Part shown: positions 19,598 to 29,129 of the stretch, in pieces
Layout: each line of letters opens with the position of its first letter
Numbering within the stretch: position 1 is the first letter of the stretch
NCBI RefSeq assembly: GCF_016461715.1
Contig: NZ_JAEMUI010000009.1
Location: forward strand, 96,928 to 160,927
Origin: Marinomonas spartinae
GTDB taxonomy: Bacteria; Pseudomonadota; Gammaproteobacteria; Pseudomonadales; Marinomonadaceae
Length of the DNA stretch: 64,000 bases
Direction: 5' to 3'
Translations under genes and position numbers: made by a program
Notes under the pieces: model-generated
Told to the model about the DNA's origin: nothing
The model's database searches: none
Seen by the model: only the letters and a program-made list of their open reading frames with translations

Positions 19598-20707
19598 CTA
19601 TGTTTCAGTTTCGCTGACTCGAATACCAGACAGCTTAAAATAGCCTGTTCTAGCATCATTGTCTGTAATTAATTCATCCAACAATTCAGGAAGAGATAGT
19701 TTGCTCCAACGTATCACTTGCTCAATAGTATAAGACATTGGTGAGTGCGGCTCGGTCTCTCTAAAATAAGCCGCAATTTCTGACAGTTTTTTAATGGCAC
19801 TGGCCCTTGAGTCAATTTTTCCATTATCCAAGCGTTGCTCAGATACGTTAGTTTGTCCCTCTTCTTTTGACTCTTCAGATAACACTTCTGGTTCAGAAAT
19901 AGCCGATTCAGCGGCTTCTTCTAATTTTTCTTTACCAATATGTTCAATGGCCGTCATGCTCAAATCGAGCGCACGTTTAATATTAGAAGTCGGCTGAGGA
20001 CTGCCTGTTACCTTATCCATGACATCACTAAGAATGGAAAAATGTTCTATTGATTTTTCAATATCTTTTTTTAGATTAATAAAAAAGTCAACGCTTGTTT
20101 CGCGAGCACTTTTTTCAACCTCTTCATAATCAACTGCGCCTTGAGCTATTTTCTTTTCACGCTTATCATCAGGCATTCTAGAAATGTCATAGGCTTGCTG
20201 ATATTCCCAATAAGTAAAGGGCCCATAGTTAATCCCATCTGTAATAGGGATATTCTTTATCGGCATAACAAGTGCGCCCTCTTGGGCAATACCATTTAGA
20301 CCAACTAGGGCAGATAGTTTTTCGGATAATTCTTCACCCTCTTCAAGGGTAGGAAAAAGATCTAAAAAGTGTTGTTCAATCAGCGTATGGGCAATTTCAA
20401 AACCTAGCGCAAGACCTTTGAAACCTTCTAGGCGACATAATGATTCAATAAGCCAAGCAATATATTCAATATCCTTGCTCTCAGTTTTTATTGCTTCCTT
20501 ACATTGCTCAAAAAGAGGCAACCATTCCCTTGTTAACAAAGAAAATCCGTCTTCATCAACCAAAGCATTCCGCTCTGCTGCTCTTAGTTGATTACGTAAA
20601 TCTTTTAGGGTGTAGTAGGTAGAATTCGGAGAAATATCGGCACGTGGATCAGAGCCTGCAAACTGATCCTCTGAAATCGGAGAAATATATTCTTCTAGTG
20701 TTAACAT
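19598..20707 (-). CDS. tssA: T6SS assembly protein TssA (ImpA N-terminal domain)
   Basis: The product, 369 aa from the chosen start, has the ImpA_N domain ([19 protein letters not shown] at the very N-terminus and [16 protein letters not shown] near residue 60). A Glu-rich linker lies near 270-300. The C-terminal segment [25 protein letters not shown] is the short-form TssA ending. I chose ATG 20707 because an AGGA Shine-Dalgarno lies 7 nt upstream of it; an upstream in-frame ATG at 20731 has none. TssA primes baseplate and sheath assembly. It is the first gene of the tssA-clpV block, behind a terminator and a 200-bp leader. Confidence 0.92.
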   Translation of the reverse strand: MLTLEEYISPISEDQFAGSDPRADISPNSTYYTLKDLRNQLRAAERNALVDEDGFSLLTREWLPLFEQCKEAIKTESKDIEYIAWLIESLCRLEGFKGLALGFEIAHTLIEQHFLDLFPTLEEGEELSEKLSALVGLNGIAQEGALVMPIKNIPITDGINYGPFTYWEYQQAYDISRMPDDKREKKIAQGAVDYEEVEKSARETSVDFFINLKKDIEKSIEHFSILSDVMDKVTGSPQPTSNIKRALDLSMTAIEHIGKEKLEEAAESAISEPEVLSEESKEEGQTNVSEQRLDNGKIDSRASAIKKLSEIAAYFRETEPHSPMSYTIEQVIRWSKLSLPELLDELITDNDARTGYFKLSGIRVSETET

Positions 20708-20758
20708 TCCGTCGTCCTGCTCTAGTAGCATAAAATTATCGATTGGAATTTTACTAGC

Positions 20759-20784
20759 CCCTTACCTTCTTTACAAGGCAAGGG
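20759..20784. repeat. Imperfect inverted repeat in the tssA leader
   Basis: Arms CCCTTACCTT and AAGGCAAGGG pair over 9 of 10 positions around a 6-nt loop. It lies about 50-75 bp upstream of the tssA ATG. It could be an operator or an mRNA leader hairpin; there is no T-run to make it a terminator. Confidence 0.45.
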
Positions 20785-20913
20785 AAAGTAAAGCTTTTGC
20801 GAAATGTAAGCGATTTAAAAAAAGTCAAGTTTAACAAAGAATTAATCGTCAATAAAAAAACGAAATAGCACTATTTTCTCAATTTTCATGGAGCACTTTA
20901 CAAAAAACGAAAT

Positions 20914-20938
20914 AAAAAACAGCGGCGTGAGCCTGCTG
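20914..20938 (-). terminator. Rho-independent terminator after pppA
   Basis: On the minus strand CAGC-A-GGC pairs with GCC-GCTG (7 bp, one bulged A) around the loop TCAC and is followed by six T residues. It sits 36 bp past the pppA stop and divides the T6SS locus into an fha-pppA unit and a tssA-clpV unit, so tssA should have its own promoter in 20732-20913. Confidence 0.75.
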
Positions 20939-20973
20939 ATTTTTAAGTACCTACCTGAGAATACCCACAAACA

Positions 20974-21786
20974 TTAAGACATACGGTTTGATGAGCGACC
21001 AAATAAAGGCACTGTCTTTTCATCAGGTGAGTCAAATTCATCATCTATAACAGGCTTATCAACTCCGTTATAAACAATAACAATACAAGTAACGTTATCT
21101 TTAGCTCCTCTCACTAATGATGAGTGCATAAGAGCAAGCCCAGTATCAATAACGCTCTGTGAATCTAGCATCGAACAAATTTCTTGATCTGATAACTCTC
21201 CAGTAAGGCCATCAGAACACAACAGAAACATATCTTCGCTACACACTTCACGTTTTATCACATCAATATTAATATCATCTGCGACACCAACCGCTCGAGT
21301 AATAACATTTGACAGAGGATGTGAACTCATTTCGCTTTTGCTAATCACACCTTGAGCAACCAATTCATTCACTTGACTGTGATCACTCGATATTTGAGTA
21401 AAATCACCATTTCGAAGTAAATATGCACGACTGTCGCCAGCCCACACAACAAAGAACTCATCATCTTTAATAAACAACACAACAACTGTACTGCCAGCTA
21501 TTTTTCCGCCTAAGTGAAAGTGGCTATATTGCTTTAAATCATGGTTTGCTTTCTTGACTGCCGCAACAATATGGTCAACGGTTAACTCTTCATAAGTGTA
21601 ATGCAACACTTTTGATCGTATTGCATCCACAACTAACTGACTGGCATAATCACCCGCTTCATGCCCTCCCATACCATCAGCGACCACCCATAAATTATGA
21701 CTAGAAATTTCCGCAAATGAGTCTTCATTAAGCTGTCTTACCACCCCTCTATGAGAGATCGCGTAACTGGTGTTAGTTCTTATCAT
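20974..21786 (-). CDS. pppA: PP2C-family protein phosphatase PppA, T6SS regulator
   Basis: From the chosen ATG at 21786 the product is 270 aa and begins MIRTNTSYAISHRGVVRQ, matching PP2C phosphatases; a longer frame from 21837 would start deep inside tagF. Metal-binding motifs are in order: NEDSF, VADGMGGHEAG, WAGDSRAYLLR, LLCSDGLTG and AKDNVTCIVI. PppA dephosphorylates Fha and so counteracts the PpkA kinase in the threonine phosphorylation switch. It overlaps tagF by 14 nt. It ends the fha-pppA unit, with a terminator just downstream. Confidence 0.94.
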   Translation of the reverse strand: MIRTNTSYAISHRGVVRQLNEDSFAEISSHNLWVVADGMGGHEAGDYASQLVVDAIRSKVLHYTYEELTVDHIVAAVKKANHDLKQYSHFHLGGKIAGSTVVVLFIKDDEFFVVWAGDSRAYLLRNGDFTQISSDHSQVNELVAQGVISKSEMSSHPLSNVITRAVGVADDINIDVIKREVCSEDMFLLCSDGLTGELSDQEICSMLDSQSVIDTGLALMHSSLVRGAKDNVTCIVIVYNGVDKPVIDDEFDSPDEKTVPLFGRSSNRMS

Positions 21787-22507
21787 TATCCCTAACCTGC
21801 ACGTGATTCCATTGCCATTGCTGCCACCTACCATCAAACATAGCTGCAGCCTGATTAACAGAAGGTAACCCTGAAGTAATAATAACGGAAGGACTCAAGA
21901 GACATGAGCCATGAGTCCACCAAATACTATAACTGCCATATTTCTTATATAAGAGAGCATGCAACACATCTTTCATTACCCCCCCACCAAGCTCCGTCCC
22001 TGCAAACTCAAACACTTGCGCGGTTTTATTTTCATCTGGTGAAGAAAAATACTTGTAACGCTTTGTAGGATCGGCGGATGGTTTAACGACTTGCTCAACC
22101 TCTTTTCTCCAACTAAACAGATCAACCGAGTCTTCTAGGACCGCCAAAACCGCATCTTCATATTCAAGCGACAATGCATCGGATTCCATAACTTCAACGG
22201 GCAAATTATCTGTATCCGCCACAAGCGTAAAAGGGTATGGTCTTCCTACCACATCCATGCTTGGCATCACCGTTCCCATTTTTGCACTGTCTCCTGCTAT
22301 GCCCGGTGACATGCCAAAATGCCATACTGGGCCCGTTAAGAATTTATCCTTCCAAGAGTCTCCCATTCTTTCCTTACTCACAGAAAGAACTGCCTGCAAC
22401 CAGCGGTCCCACACCTCCTGAAAGCCAGTATCAACATTATCTTGAAGAAAGTCCCCTACACTAGGCAACTTTCCAAGATAACCAAAACTTACAACTTGCT
22501 CGGACAT
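21773..22507 (-). CDS. tagF: T6SS post-translational repressor TagF
   Basis: The 244-aa product begins with the TagF signature FGYLGKLPSVGDFLQ, followed by FQEVWDRWLQAVLSVSKE and PVWHFGMSPG, the conserved TagF pattern. The C-terminal end includes SIWWTHGS. TagF holds the T6SS off independently of, or together with, the PpkA/PppA switch, by binding Fha in systems studied. The ATG lies inside the end of tssM (19-nt overlap), and pppA begins inside the end of tagF. This chain suggests coupled translation of the regulators. Confidence 0.93.
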   Translation of the reverse strand: MSEQVVSFGYLGKLPSVGDFLQDNVDTGFQEVWDRWLQAVLSVSKERMGDSWKDKFLTGPVWHFGMSPGIAGDSAKMGTVMPSMDVVGRPYPFTLVADTDNLPVEVMESDALSLEYEDAVLAVLEDSVDLFSWRKEVEQVVKPSADPTKRYKYFSSPDENKTAQVFEFAGTELGGGVMKDVLHALLYKKYGSYSIWWTHGSCLLSPSVIITSGLPSVNQAAAMFDGRWQQWQWNHVQVRDNDKN

Positions 22508-25500
22508 GTAAAACTCTCTAATGAATCATTCCAAAAAGGATTTCTTACAGAATTCGGTAATAACTTGATCACAGCATGATTACCTTCAACATCAAAATGC
22601 ATGTTTAAATCCTTGGCAGTTTTCGAACGTTTACTTTGCAGGGCATCCAGCATCCTGAAAAATGACCACTCACCATCGTAGCTTTGACTGATTAAGCGGC
22701 CACCTCCGATCAAACTAAACTCAACCTTTGTTCCGGCAAGGGGTTGAGGGCCAGGCCAAGACATACTGATAACTCGCTGTGGTCCATGACGATAGACTAG
22801 AGATTGCCCATTAATATCTAATTTAATACTTGAAACACTACGATCAAGCACTTCTGGTTTCAAGCCAAAGCCAACACCCAAAGCACCACTGCTGTTATCA
22901 AAAAACACCTTACGTATTCTATAAGCTTCATGAAACATCGTCAGAGAAGAAAGACTCATACCAATATCTCTCTTAAATGACCATCTATCACTCCCCATAT
23001 TCACACTCGGTGCAACGTAGGCTGTGAAGAACTTATCCAGCGTACCTCCTGGACCAAAGAAATGGGTAAAGTCCTTTAAACTGATTTCTTGCTTGCTGTT
23101 TTTAGAGATAGGGTATCGACCCGCGATGGCTGCTCTGTACTCAGGCAGCACATCATTACGCCACATTTTGTTAATCACTCGATCTGCATTGATTTTAACA
23201 ATATTTGACGTGTCACCAGCAACACCTTTAAGCCAATCAGAGAAAGGAGCAACAATATCACTAGACGATAATTGACTAATAAAATCAGGCTCACCCTTAC
23301 CGCTTAACTGCTCTTTAATGGAAACGGTCATATCATCACTTTGGCTAATTTTGTTAAGATAAACATTAAGTGCCTTGAGGTCTGACTGAACCTTATCAAG
23401 CTTTGCTGGATCCAGACTCAAAATCCCTTGAAATGCCTCCTCCACTTCATGACCAGGAAGTAGCTGTTTCGCCGGTACTGATTCAGGTAGGAACTTGTTG
23501 ATTCGTTCTGCTTTTTCAGCAATGGCAGCATTTGCCCCCCCCGCTAAATCAGCCGCTTTTTTTAGCGCCCCATTCGCTTGGCTTTCAGGAGCATTTGTCA
23601 AAGCAACATTTCTTTGAACCACTGAAATAATGTTTTTAATCGGTGCTTCTGGTCCAGATAAAGCATTAGTTACCTTAATGCCTTCAGAAACTGAATTAAA
23701 ATCTTTAACTTTCAAATTATCCAAAAAGGTTTTCCAATAATAGATGTAGTCTTGAAAGTAGCGTCTTTCAAGCTCCTTCTCTACCTGTTGCTTTGATACA
23801 TCATATGTACCAGCAGCCTCTTTTCCATATACCCAATTACTGGAAATTAAAGTGCCTAGCATCTTGCTTTTTTCAACATTGAAAATGCCGTAAAAGCCAT
23901 TATAGGTGTATAAACCTGGAATGGTATTAGACGCTTCAGAAGGATCCTTCAACTCAAACGACTCAGCTGTTTTAGCACTAATAATGTCTGTCAACCTAAA
24001 CGGAGGAATACTACTATTCATATAGTCCGCTCTTAAGCGTTGATAAGCTCTTTCTGCTACAGGAAGCTTGGTTAGAGCCAGCCGAGCATCGTGCACTGCA
24101 TCACTGTCCATTTGGGTTTGGCCTAGTTTAATAGACAACAAGGTTGCTAAATGATGATGTAAGTCCGCTCTAATTTGAATATTTTTATCTCCTGGTAACT
24201 TACGATCAAAGTAAGCATCAAACCAGGCCTCAACATCACTCGCATCAAAGTGTTCGGGCATATAAAGCATTAAATAGGTTCTAAGCGTTTCATAAAGATA
24301 ACTTAAATGCTCCGCATTATTTTTCATCTCAGACAAAAGCACTTTAACCATATAAGGCTCAAGGTAGGTTTTAAGCGAGCGCTCGTAGGCACTCATCGAC
24401 GCTTGTTTTAGATTGGACATTTTGTCTAAACCAACACCGACTAGAGAGCCTTGATCTTTTGCATCAGGATTAATCGCTGGTAGATCACGCAAAGCATTCA
24501 GGCGATCATTCAATACAACTAAATTATTAGTATCAAAGACCCCTGAGTCCACTTTCTTATACTGTGTCACCAACTGATCAGTTTGTTCTATTAATTTGGA
24601 ATTCGATAAATAGCTTCCATACGCGAGAAAGCCAAAACCCAACAATCCAAAGCAACCAATAGAAACGGCCGAGATTCTAAGCCATTTATTTTGTTTGTCG
24701 TGATATTTATTAGTACTAGCCAAGTTTTGCTCAGGAAAAACAACACTCTCTAACACTTTTTTAATAAAGAAGCTTCTAGATTTATTAATATGACTACTAT
24801 TGGCTACTTTTTTATCACTCAAAAAGCTAGAAGGCGCCCCTTCTTGAGTCGCACTTGTTAAATAAACACCACGGAATACAGGGGGCTGCTCATAAGTATT
24901 GGGGGTAAAAATTTCTTTCAAAAAAGAATATGAAACTTCTTGCAAAAATCTAAGTTGATGGGGAAATTCAAAGACTTTAGCTCTTACTGATTCATCTCGC
25001 TCATTAATCAGCCTGCGATTTAGCATACCCGTCAAGTTAGCAATCAGACCATGGAATTCTTTATTAAACTGCTCAATTTGGGTGCCATTTTTTGAATCCA
25101 TGGGAAAGGTGATACCCCAAATTTGATCACTCTCTTCTTCTGTTAACTCATTAAAAAAATCACGGAAGCCATCAATAAGATCCGCTTTTGAGAGGATAAC
25201 ATAAACAGGAAAAGTCATACCTAGTTGGTTTTGCAGTTCCTGTAAGCGCTGCTTTATTGCTCTCGCATGTAAGTTCCGCTCCGTTTTCGTCTGCCCCATC
25301 AGCTCGGAAATACCCATGCTAATGACAACACCGTTAATCGGTCTTAATGGACGATATTTTCTAAGAAGCCCAAGGAAGCCTTGCCAAGCTTTCGAATCGT
25401 GCTTAGCGTGACTATCTTGGGTGGTATAACGGCCTGCCGTATCAATCAAAACCGCTTTATTTGTGAACCACCAATCACAATTACGCGTCCCACCAACACC

Positions 25501-25992
25501 TTTAATTAAATCAACACCTAACTTATCTTTTAATGGATAATCTAACCCAGAGTTATTGATAATAGTGGTTTTACCTGCCCCTGGTGGACCAATCATAATG
25601 TACCAAGGCAACTGATATATATTTCTACCTTTAAACAGTTTAACGTCTTTTAGAAGCGCGATGGCATCCGACATACGATTTTTCAGCGTATTGATTTCTT
25701 CGTTTATGTCGTCATTGTCAACACTGTCATCTATCAGCTCTTCTGCCATGTTTGTATTACGCTTACTTTGCTTGGATAGCTGGTAGATCTTAGTCACAGC
25801 GACAGCAAGAATAATGCATAGTATTAGAATGACACGCGCTAATATACTTTTAAGTGGAACAAAACCAGCAATAGCGATAAGAGGACCACCAAACCAAATC
25901 AAAAGAAACAAACATAAAAACCCAATAACAAGCATCGCTGTTCTTGAGGTTAATATGTAAGAGAGTTTCTTACATCTTTTTATAAAACTCAT
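22489..25992 (-). CDS. tssM: T6SS inner-membrane protein TssM (IcmF)
   Basis: The 1167-aa product has normal TssM length. Two hydrophobic helices near residues 15-65 are followed by a cytoplasmic GTPase-like domain with an intact Walker A, GPPGAGKTTIIN, near 135-146, and DTAGRY. A third span lies near 440-460. The large periplasmic domain ends with the TssJ-binding beta-rich region (SMSWPGPQPLAGTKVEFS). TssM links TssJ and TssL in the trans-envelope complex. An intact Walker motif suggests nucleotide binding. It starts 11 bp after tssL. Confidence 0.96.
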   Translation of the reverse strand: MSFIKRCKKLSYILTSRTAMLVIGFLCLFLLIWFGGPLIAIAGFVPLKSILARVILILCIILAVAVTKIYQLSKQSKRNTNMAEELIDDSVDNDDINEEINTLKNRMSDAIALLKDVKLFKGRNIYQLPWYIMIGPPGAGKTTIINNSGLDYPLKDKLGVDLIKGVGGTRNCDWWFTNKAVLIDTAGRYTTQDSHAKHDSKAWQGFLGLLRKYRPLRPINGVVISMGISELMGQTKTERNLHARAIKQRLQELQNQLGMTFPVYVILSKADLIDGFRDFFNELTEEESDQIWGITFPMDSKNGTQIEQFNKEFHGLIANLTGMLNRRLINERDESVRAKVFEFPHQLRFLQEVSYSFLKEIFTPNTYEQPPVFRGVYLTSATQEGAPSSFLSDKKVANSSHINKSRSFFIKKVLESVVFPEQNLASTNKYHDKQNKWLRISAVSIGCFGLLGFGFLAYGSYLSNSKLIEQTDQLVTQYKKVDSGVFDTNNLVVLNDRLNALRDLPAINPDAKDQGSLVGVGLDKMSNLKQASMSAYERSLKTYLEPYMVKVLLSEMKNNAEHLSYLYETLRTYLMLYMPEHFDASDVEAWFDAYFDRKLPGDKNIQIRADLHHHLATLLSIKLGQTQMDSDAVHDARLALTKLPVAERAYQRLRADYMNSSIPPFRLTDIISAKTAESFELKDPSEASNTIPGLYTYNGFYGIFNVEKSKMLGTLISSNWVYGKEAAGTYDVSKQQVEKELERRYFQDYIYYWKTFLDNLKVKDFNSVSEGIKVTNALSGPEAPIKNIISVVQRNVALTNAPESQANGALKKAADLAGGANAAIAEKAERINKFLPESVPAKQLLPGHEVEEAFQGILSLDPAKLDKVQSDLKALNVYLNKISQSDDMTVSIKEQLSGKGEPDFISQLSSSDIVAPFSDWLKGVAGDTSNIVKINADRVINKMWRNDVLPEYRAAIAGRYPISKNSKQEISLKDFTHFFGPGGTLDKFFTAYVAPSVNMGSDRWSFKRDIGMSLSSLTMFHEAYRIRKVFFDNSSGALGVGFGLKPEVLDRSVSSIKLDINGQSLVYRHGPQRVISMSWPGPQPLAGTKVEFSLIGGGRLISQSYDGEWSFFRMLDALQSKRSKTAKDLNMHFDVEGNHAVIKLLPNSVRNPFWNDSLESFTCPSKL

Positions 25993-26003
25993 TTCAACTC
26001 CAT

Positions 26004-27284
26004 TTAGAAAAGTAAGTCAATTTCTACTCTGCGATTCATTGCTCGGGATTTACTGTCAGTATTTGGAACAATAGGATCAGCGGCGCCCCTTCCTTCAGGC
26101 CATAGGCGGCCACTTAAATTTGTATTTTTAGCCATCGCATTTGCCACCTCGTTAGCTCTAGCAAGAGACAATAACCAATTCGAAGGGTATTCAGCTGTCT
26201 TTATTGGCGTATCATCAGTGTAACCAGTAATAAGAATACGTCCTTGGGTACCTTCTAAGCTTAAGGCTAGTTTTTGCAAAATAGGCACTACAGATGGCAG
26301 CAAGGTCGCTTCACCAGGCTTAAACAAATCTCTGTTGTTGATCGTTAAACGAATTCGATCACTCTTTTTCTGAATGCTAATAATGCCCTTTTGGATTTCC
26401 GTTTGCAGTAACTGCTCAAGCACCAAAAGCTGCTTATCTTTTTTATCGACTGTTTTCTGTAGATCAATGGGATGTATTGAAGCCAAAGAGGTATCCACTT
26501 TCGAGAGTTGATCATTAAGCTGCATATTCAGAAAAAGATACAAGGCTAAACCAAGCGCCCCAAGAATAGAAAAAACCACCCAAAGTGGCGTTTTTTGCCT
26601 CAACTCTCCCCCATTAGCCACTTTCCGCTCCCAATCAGGTGACAGAACGTTCTTTATGGGGCCATCTAATTGATTTAGGATGTTATAAGCTCGATTCCGA
26701 TAATCTTCCACACCACCATTTTGATTGTTACTCACTCTAAATTTACCTTTAAAGCCAAGATTCAAACAGTGGTACTGGAGCTCTAGGAAATCTCGATTAT
26801 GTTCAGGATAATGAAGAGAATCATCGATTAAGGTATAAAAATACTCGCCACCAAATGTCTCTTTATGAAAAATGGATAGCAAACTCTCTTTTGCCCACTC
26901 CATCGAGCTCCAACGAGAATTAAGCACACTCTCATCAAGCAATGCACAGAGGCAATAGCGTGCATTAAAAATCGTCTTATCTGGTATGCCTGCCTCACGA
27001 GCCTCAAATTCGAAAGACTTAATAGCATCTATGCATCGGTGCTTAAAACCCGATAAATCAGGCAAGCTTTCAGCCTGATTAACAAAGATTGCCAGTGACA
27101 AACAATCTGATGCAGCCTCTAAAAGACCATTTTTGAAAATCGAAACTTTCGGTCCGTTTTGTTTTTGCAAAGGAATTGCATTTGATGATATTTGTGTTTT
27201 ATCAGAGCTATCATCTGCAGAGCCACTGTTTTCAGCATCTCGACCAAGGCGACCAGGTCTAGGCTTTATTTTAGTCTCATCCAC
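26004..27284 (-). CDS. tssL: T6SS protein TssL with C-terminal OmpA-like domain
   Basis: The 426-aa product has a GTG start with a good AGGAG site 9 nt upstream. Residues 60-215 are the cytoplasmic IcmH/DotU domain (FNARYCLCALLDESVL is the family motif). One span, VVFSILGALGLALYLFLNM, lies near 233-252. The periplasmic C-terminus is an OmpA/MotB-type peptidoglycan-binding domain (ILITGYTDDTPI, LSLARANEVANAM, NRRVEIDLLF), making this an extended TssL that anchors itself to the wall. It follows tssK by 22 bp. Confidence 0.96.
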   Translation of the reverse strand: MDETKIKPRPGRLGRDAENSGSADDSSDKTQISSNAIPLQKQNGPKVSIFKNGLLEAASDCLSLAIFVNQAESLPDLSGFKHRCIDAIKSFEFEAREAGIPDKTIFNARYCLCALLDESVLNSRWSSMEWAKESLLSIFHKETFGGEYFYTLIDDSLHYPEHNRDFLELQYHCLNLGFKGKFRVSNNQNGGVEDYRNRAYNILNQLDGPIKNVLSPDWERKVANGGELRQKTPLWVVFSILGALGLALYLFLNMQLNDQLSKVDTSLASIHPIDLQKTVDKKDKQLLVLEQLLQTEIQKGIISIQKKSDRIRLTINNRDLFKPGEATLLPSVVPILQKLALSLEGTQGRILITGYTDDTPIKTAEYPSNWLLSLARANEVANAMAKNTNLSGRLWPEGRGAADPIVPNTDSKSRAMNRRVEIDLLF

Positions 27285-27306
27285 TGAAACACACTCCTAC
27301 TAATAA

Positions 27307-28635
27307 TTAAGTTCTTACTGCCCAAAGCGTAATTTGTAAATCAGGATAATTACCTGAAATATGCAAAGCGATACCACCACTGCTAGACAAGCTGTTCCAT
27401 TGATCACCCTGCTTATTCAACTCAAAATAATGATAGCCAGCATGATAAGGTACTTGTCGTGGCGCGGTCGGTAATGTACTAATCGATATGCCTGGCAACT
27501 GATTATTAACAAGGTTTCTGATCGTCTCCACACTACCTATTTTGATTTGAGAAGGTAGAGAACGTCTTAGTTCTTCGTGAGGGACACTGGCTTTTACCGC
27601 GAGAATAAACTGACCACTTTTTAGCACTTCTTTGTCTTTTAATGCGCCAAAAGAGATACCATATTTACTCTTCTCTAACTTAATTTCTGTTGCAGTTTGC
27701 TCGATCACTTGACTTAAAGATTGATATAAGAAATTAGTTACTTCCGAAAAAATCAGCATCAGATTGAGGTGATCATATTTAGGTAATTTAGGTACTAACT
27801 TATTCGCAGAGCTGAATGTTGCTAACTCACCTGACAGCTCAATTAATCTAGAGTACAGGTTATAAGGGTGAACATTTTCCACTGCTAACAAACTATTAAA
27901 AACAGCATCGTATTTATTCAAGGTTTGCAGCATGATAAAATCTGAGACAGAGGTACTACCAGCATAGCCTTGAGACAACCGACCAGCAATATTCTCAGCC
28001 CGCTGCTTAATCAACGCTGAAATCTCTCTTACAATACTAAAAACTGGCTTACAGTGGCCAATATTTAAATGTGGCGGAATGTACTTACTGTCTAAACGAA
28101 TTGCCCCTTCATTACTAACCTCCACAATACGAGCAACAGGCAACACAACATAGCCAGACACATCGTCAGAACTCAACATTAAGCGACAATTCAGCTTAGA
28201 GATTTGGATAATCTCATCTGAATCACGACCTAAACAATCATCAGAGACCGTTAGGTCTTCCAATTTAAAACGCGTCACCTGAGTATCATCAACAGAAGAC
28301 ACATTAACACTATTATTTTTATAAGAGGGAATCGCTAGATAAACAAGCTGATCAACTACGTCTTTGCCAACAATTAATGGATCTGGAATAAGGGCATTGT
28401 CTAAGAAGCTCACTGGAGTTAGATCTGGCATAATGCCCTTAAAGCCATCTAAACAAAACTGCCCTGTATTGAGCAAGCTTGCATCAATGCTTTGATCCAC
28501 CATCCCCCACGAATAATTAATATTCATACCAAGCAGATCTTTCATCGTGTTGTCTAAATGTTTATCAGACTGTTGAAAGTGTTGCGGCCTCAAAAACATG
28601 CCTTCAGTCCAGGCAACGGGAGAAAAATTATTCAT
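27307..28635 (-). CDS. tssK: T6SS baseplate connector TssK
   Basis: The 442-aa product has the TssK N-terminal hallmark VAWTEGMFLRPQHFQQSD and the C-terminal LPTAPRQVPYHAGYHYFELN, followed by WNSLSSSGGIALHISG. TssK trimers, related to phage receptor-binding proteins, connect the baseplate to the TssM-TssL membrane complex. It lies between tssJ (10 bp) and tssL (22 bp). Confidence 0.97.
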   Translation of the reverse strand: MNNFSPVAWTEGMFLRPQHFQQSDKHLDNTMKDLLGMNINYSWGMVDQSIDASLLNTGQFCLDGFKGIMPDLTPVSFLDNALIPDPLIVGKDVVDQLVYLAIPSYKNNSVNVSSVDDTQVTRFKLEDLTVSDDCLGRDSDEIIQISKLNCRLMLSSDDVSGYVVLPVARIVEVSNEGAIRLDSKYIPPHLNIGHCKPVFSIVREISALIKQRAENIAGRLSQGYAGSTSVSDFIMLQTLNKYDAVFNSLLAVENVHPYNLYSRLIELSGELATFSSANKLVPKLPKYDHLNLMLIFSEVTNFLYQSLSQVIEQTATEIKLEKSKYGISFGALKDKEVLKSGQFILAVKASVPHEELRRSLPSQIKIGSVETIRNLVNNQLPGISISTLPTAPRQVPYHAGYHYFELNKQGDQWNSLSSSGGIALHISGNYPDLQITLWAVRT

Positions 28636-28645
28636 ATAAATCCTT

Positions 28646-29107
28646 TTATTCCTCTTTCAAATAGGTTGCGATAGACTCAACATTGACCCGTACATCATCA
28701 TAGCCAGTTGGATCCGCTTTAACGACAGCTCGCCATTTTGCTTTATCTATGTCTCTATACGCGACGATGATACCTATAAAGCGTGTGTTTTGATTTAATT
28801 TCATTTTGTAATCAAGTTTCTGACCTGGCTGTAACTCGATTTCATCTTTCTTAAGCAAGTCTGGACCAAGCGCCTTTTCAGCATTGCCGTAAAGACTAAA
28901 GAAATCCTGTGTATCAAAAACCGCTCTAGAACTCAGTTCGAATACTCTAATCACCACAGGTGAAGGCCTACCATTTATGTCAGGGTTAACATCTTTCGCA
29001 ACATTAATCTCTAAATCAGTTGACGGTGGCACAATGTAATTAACAGTCGAACAGCCCGTTAAGAACAAAAACAGAACCGCTAAAAACATGTTTGACAACT
29101 TGATCAT
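28646..29107 (-). CDS. tssJ: T6SS outer-membrane lipoprotein TssJ
   Basis: From ATG 29107 the product is 153 aa with a type II signal peptide (MIKLSNMFLAVLFLFLTGC) whose lipobox LTGC gives an acylated Cys. An upstream in-frame ATG at 29164 adds 19 residues that spoil the signal peptide and overlap fha, so I prefer the internal start, although neither has a strong Shine-Dalgarno. The mature part has the transthyretin-like pattern, including VVIRVFELSSRAVFDTQDFF. TssJ anchors TssM to the outer membrane. Confidence 0.92.
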   Translation of the reverse strand: MIKLSNMFLAVLFLFLTGCSTVNYIVPPSTDLEINVAKDVNPDINGRPSPVVIRVFELSSRAVFDTQDFFSLYGNAEKALGPDLLKKDEIELQPGQKLDYKMKLNQNTRFIGIIVAYRDIDKAKWRAVVKADPTGYDDVRVNVESIATYLKEE

Positions 29108-29129
29108 TTTCACTGGAGGAAATCCTTTT

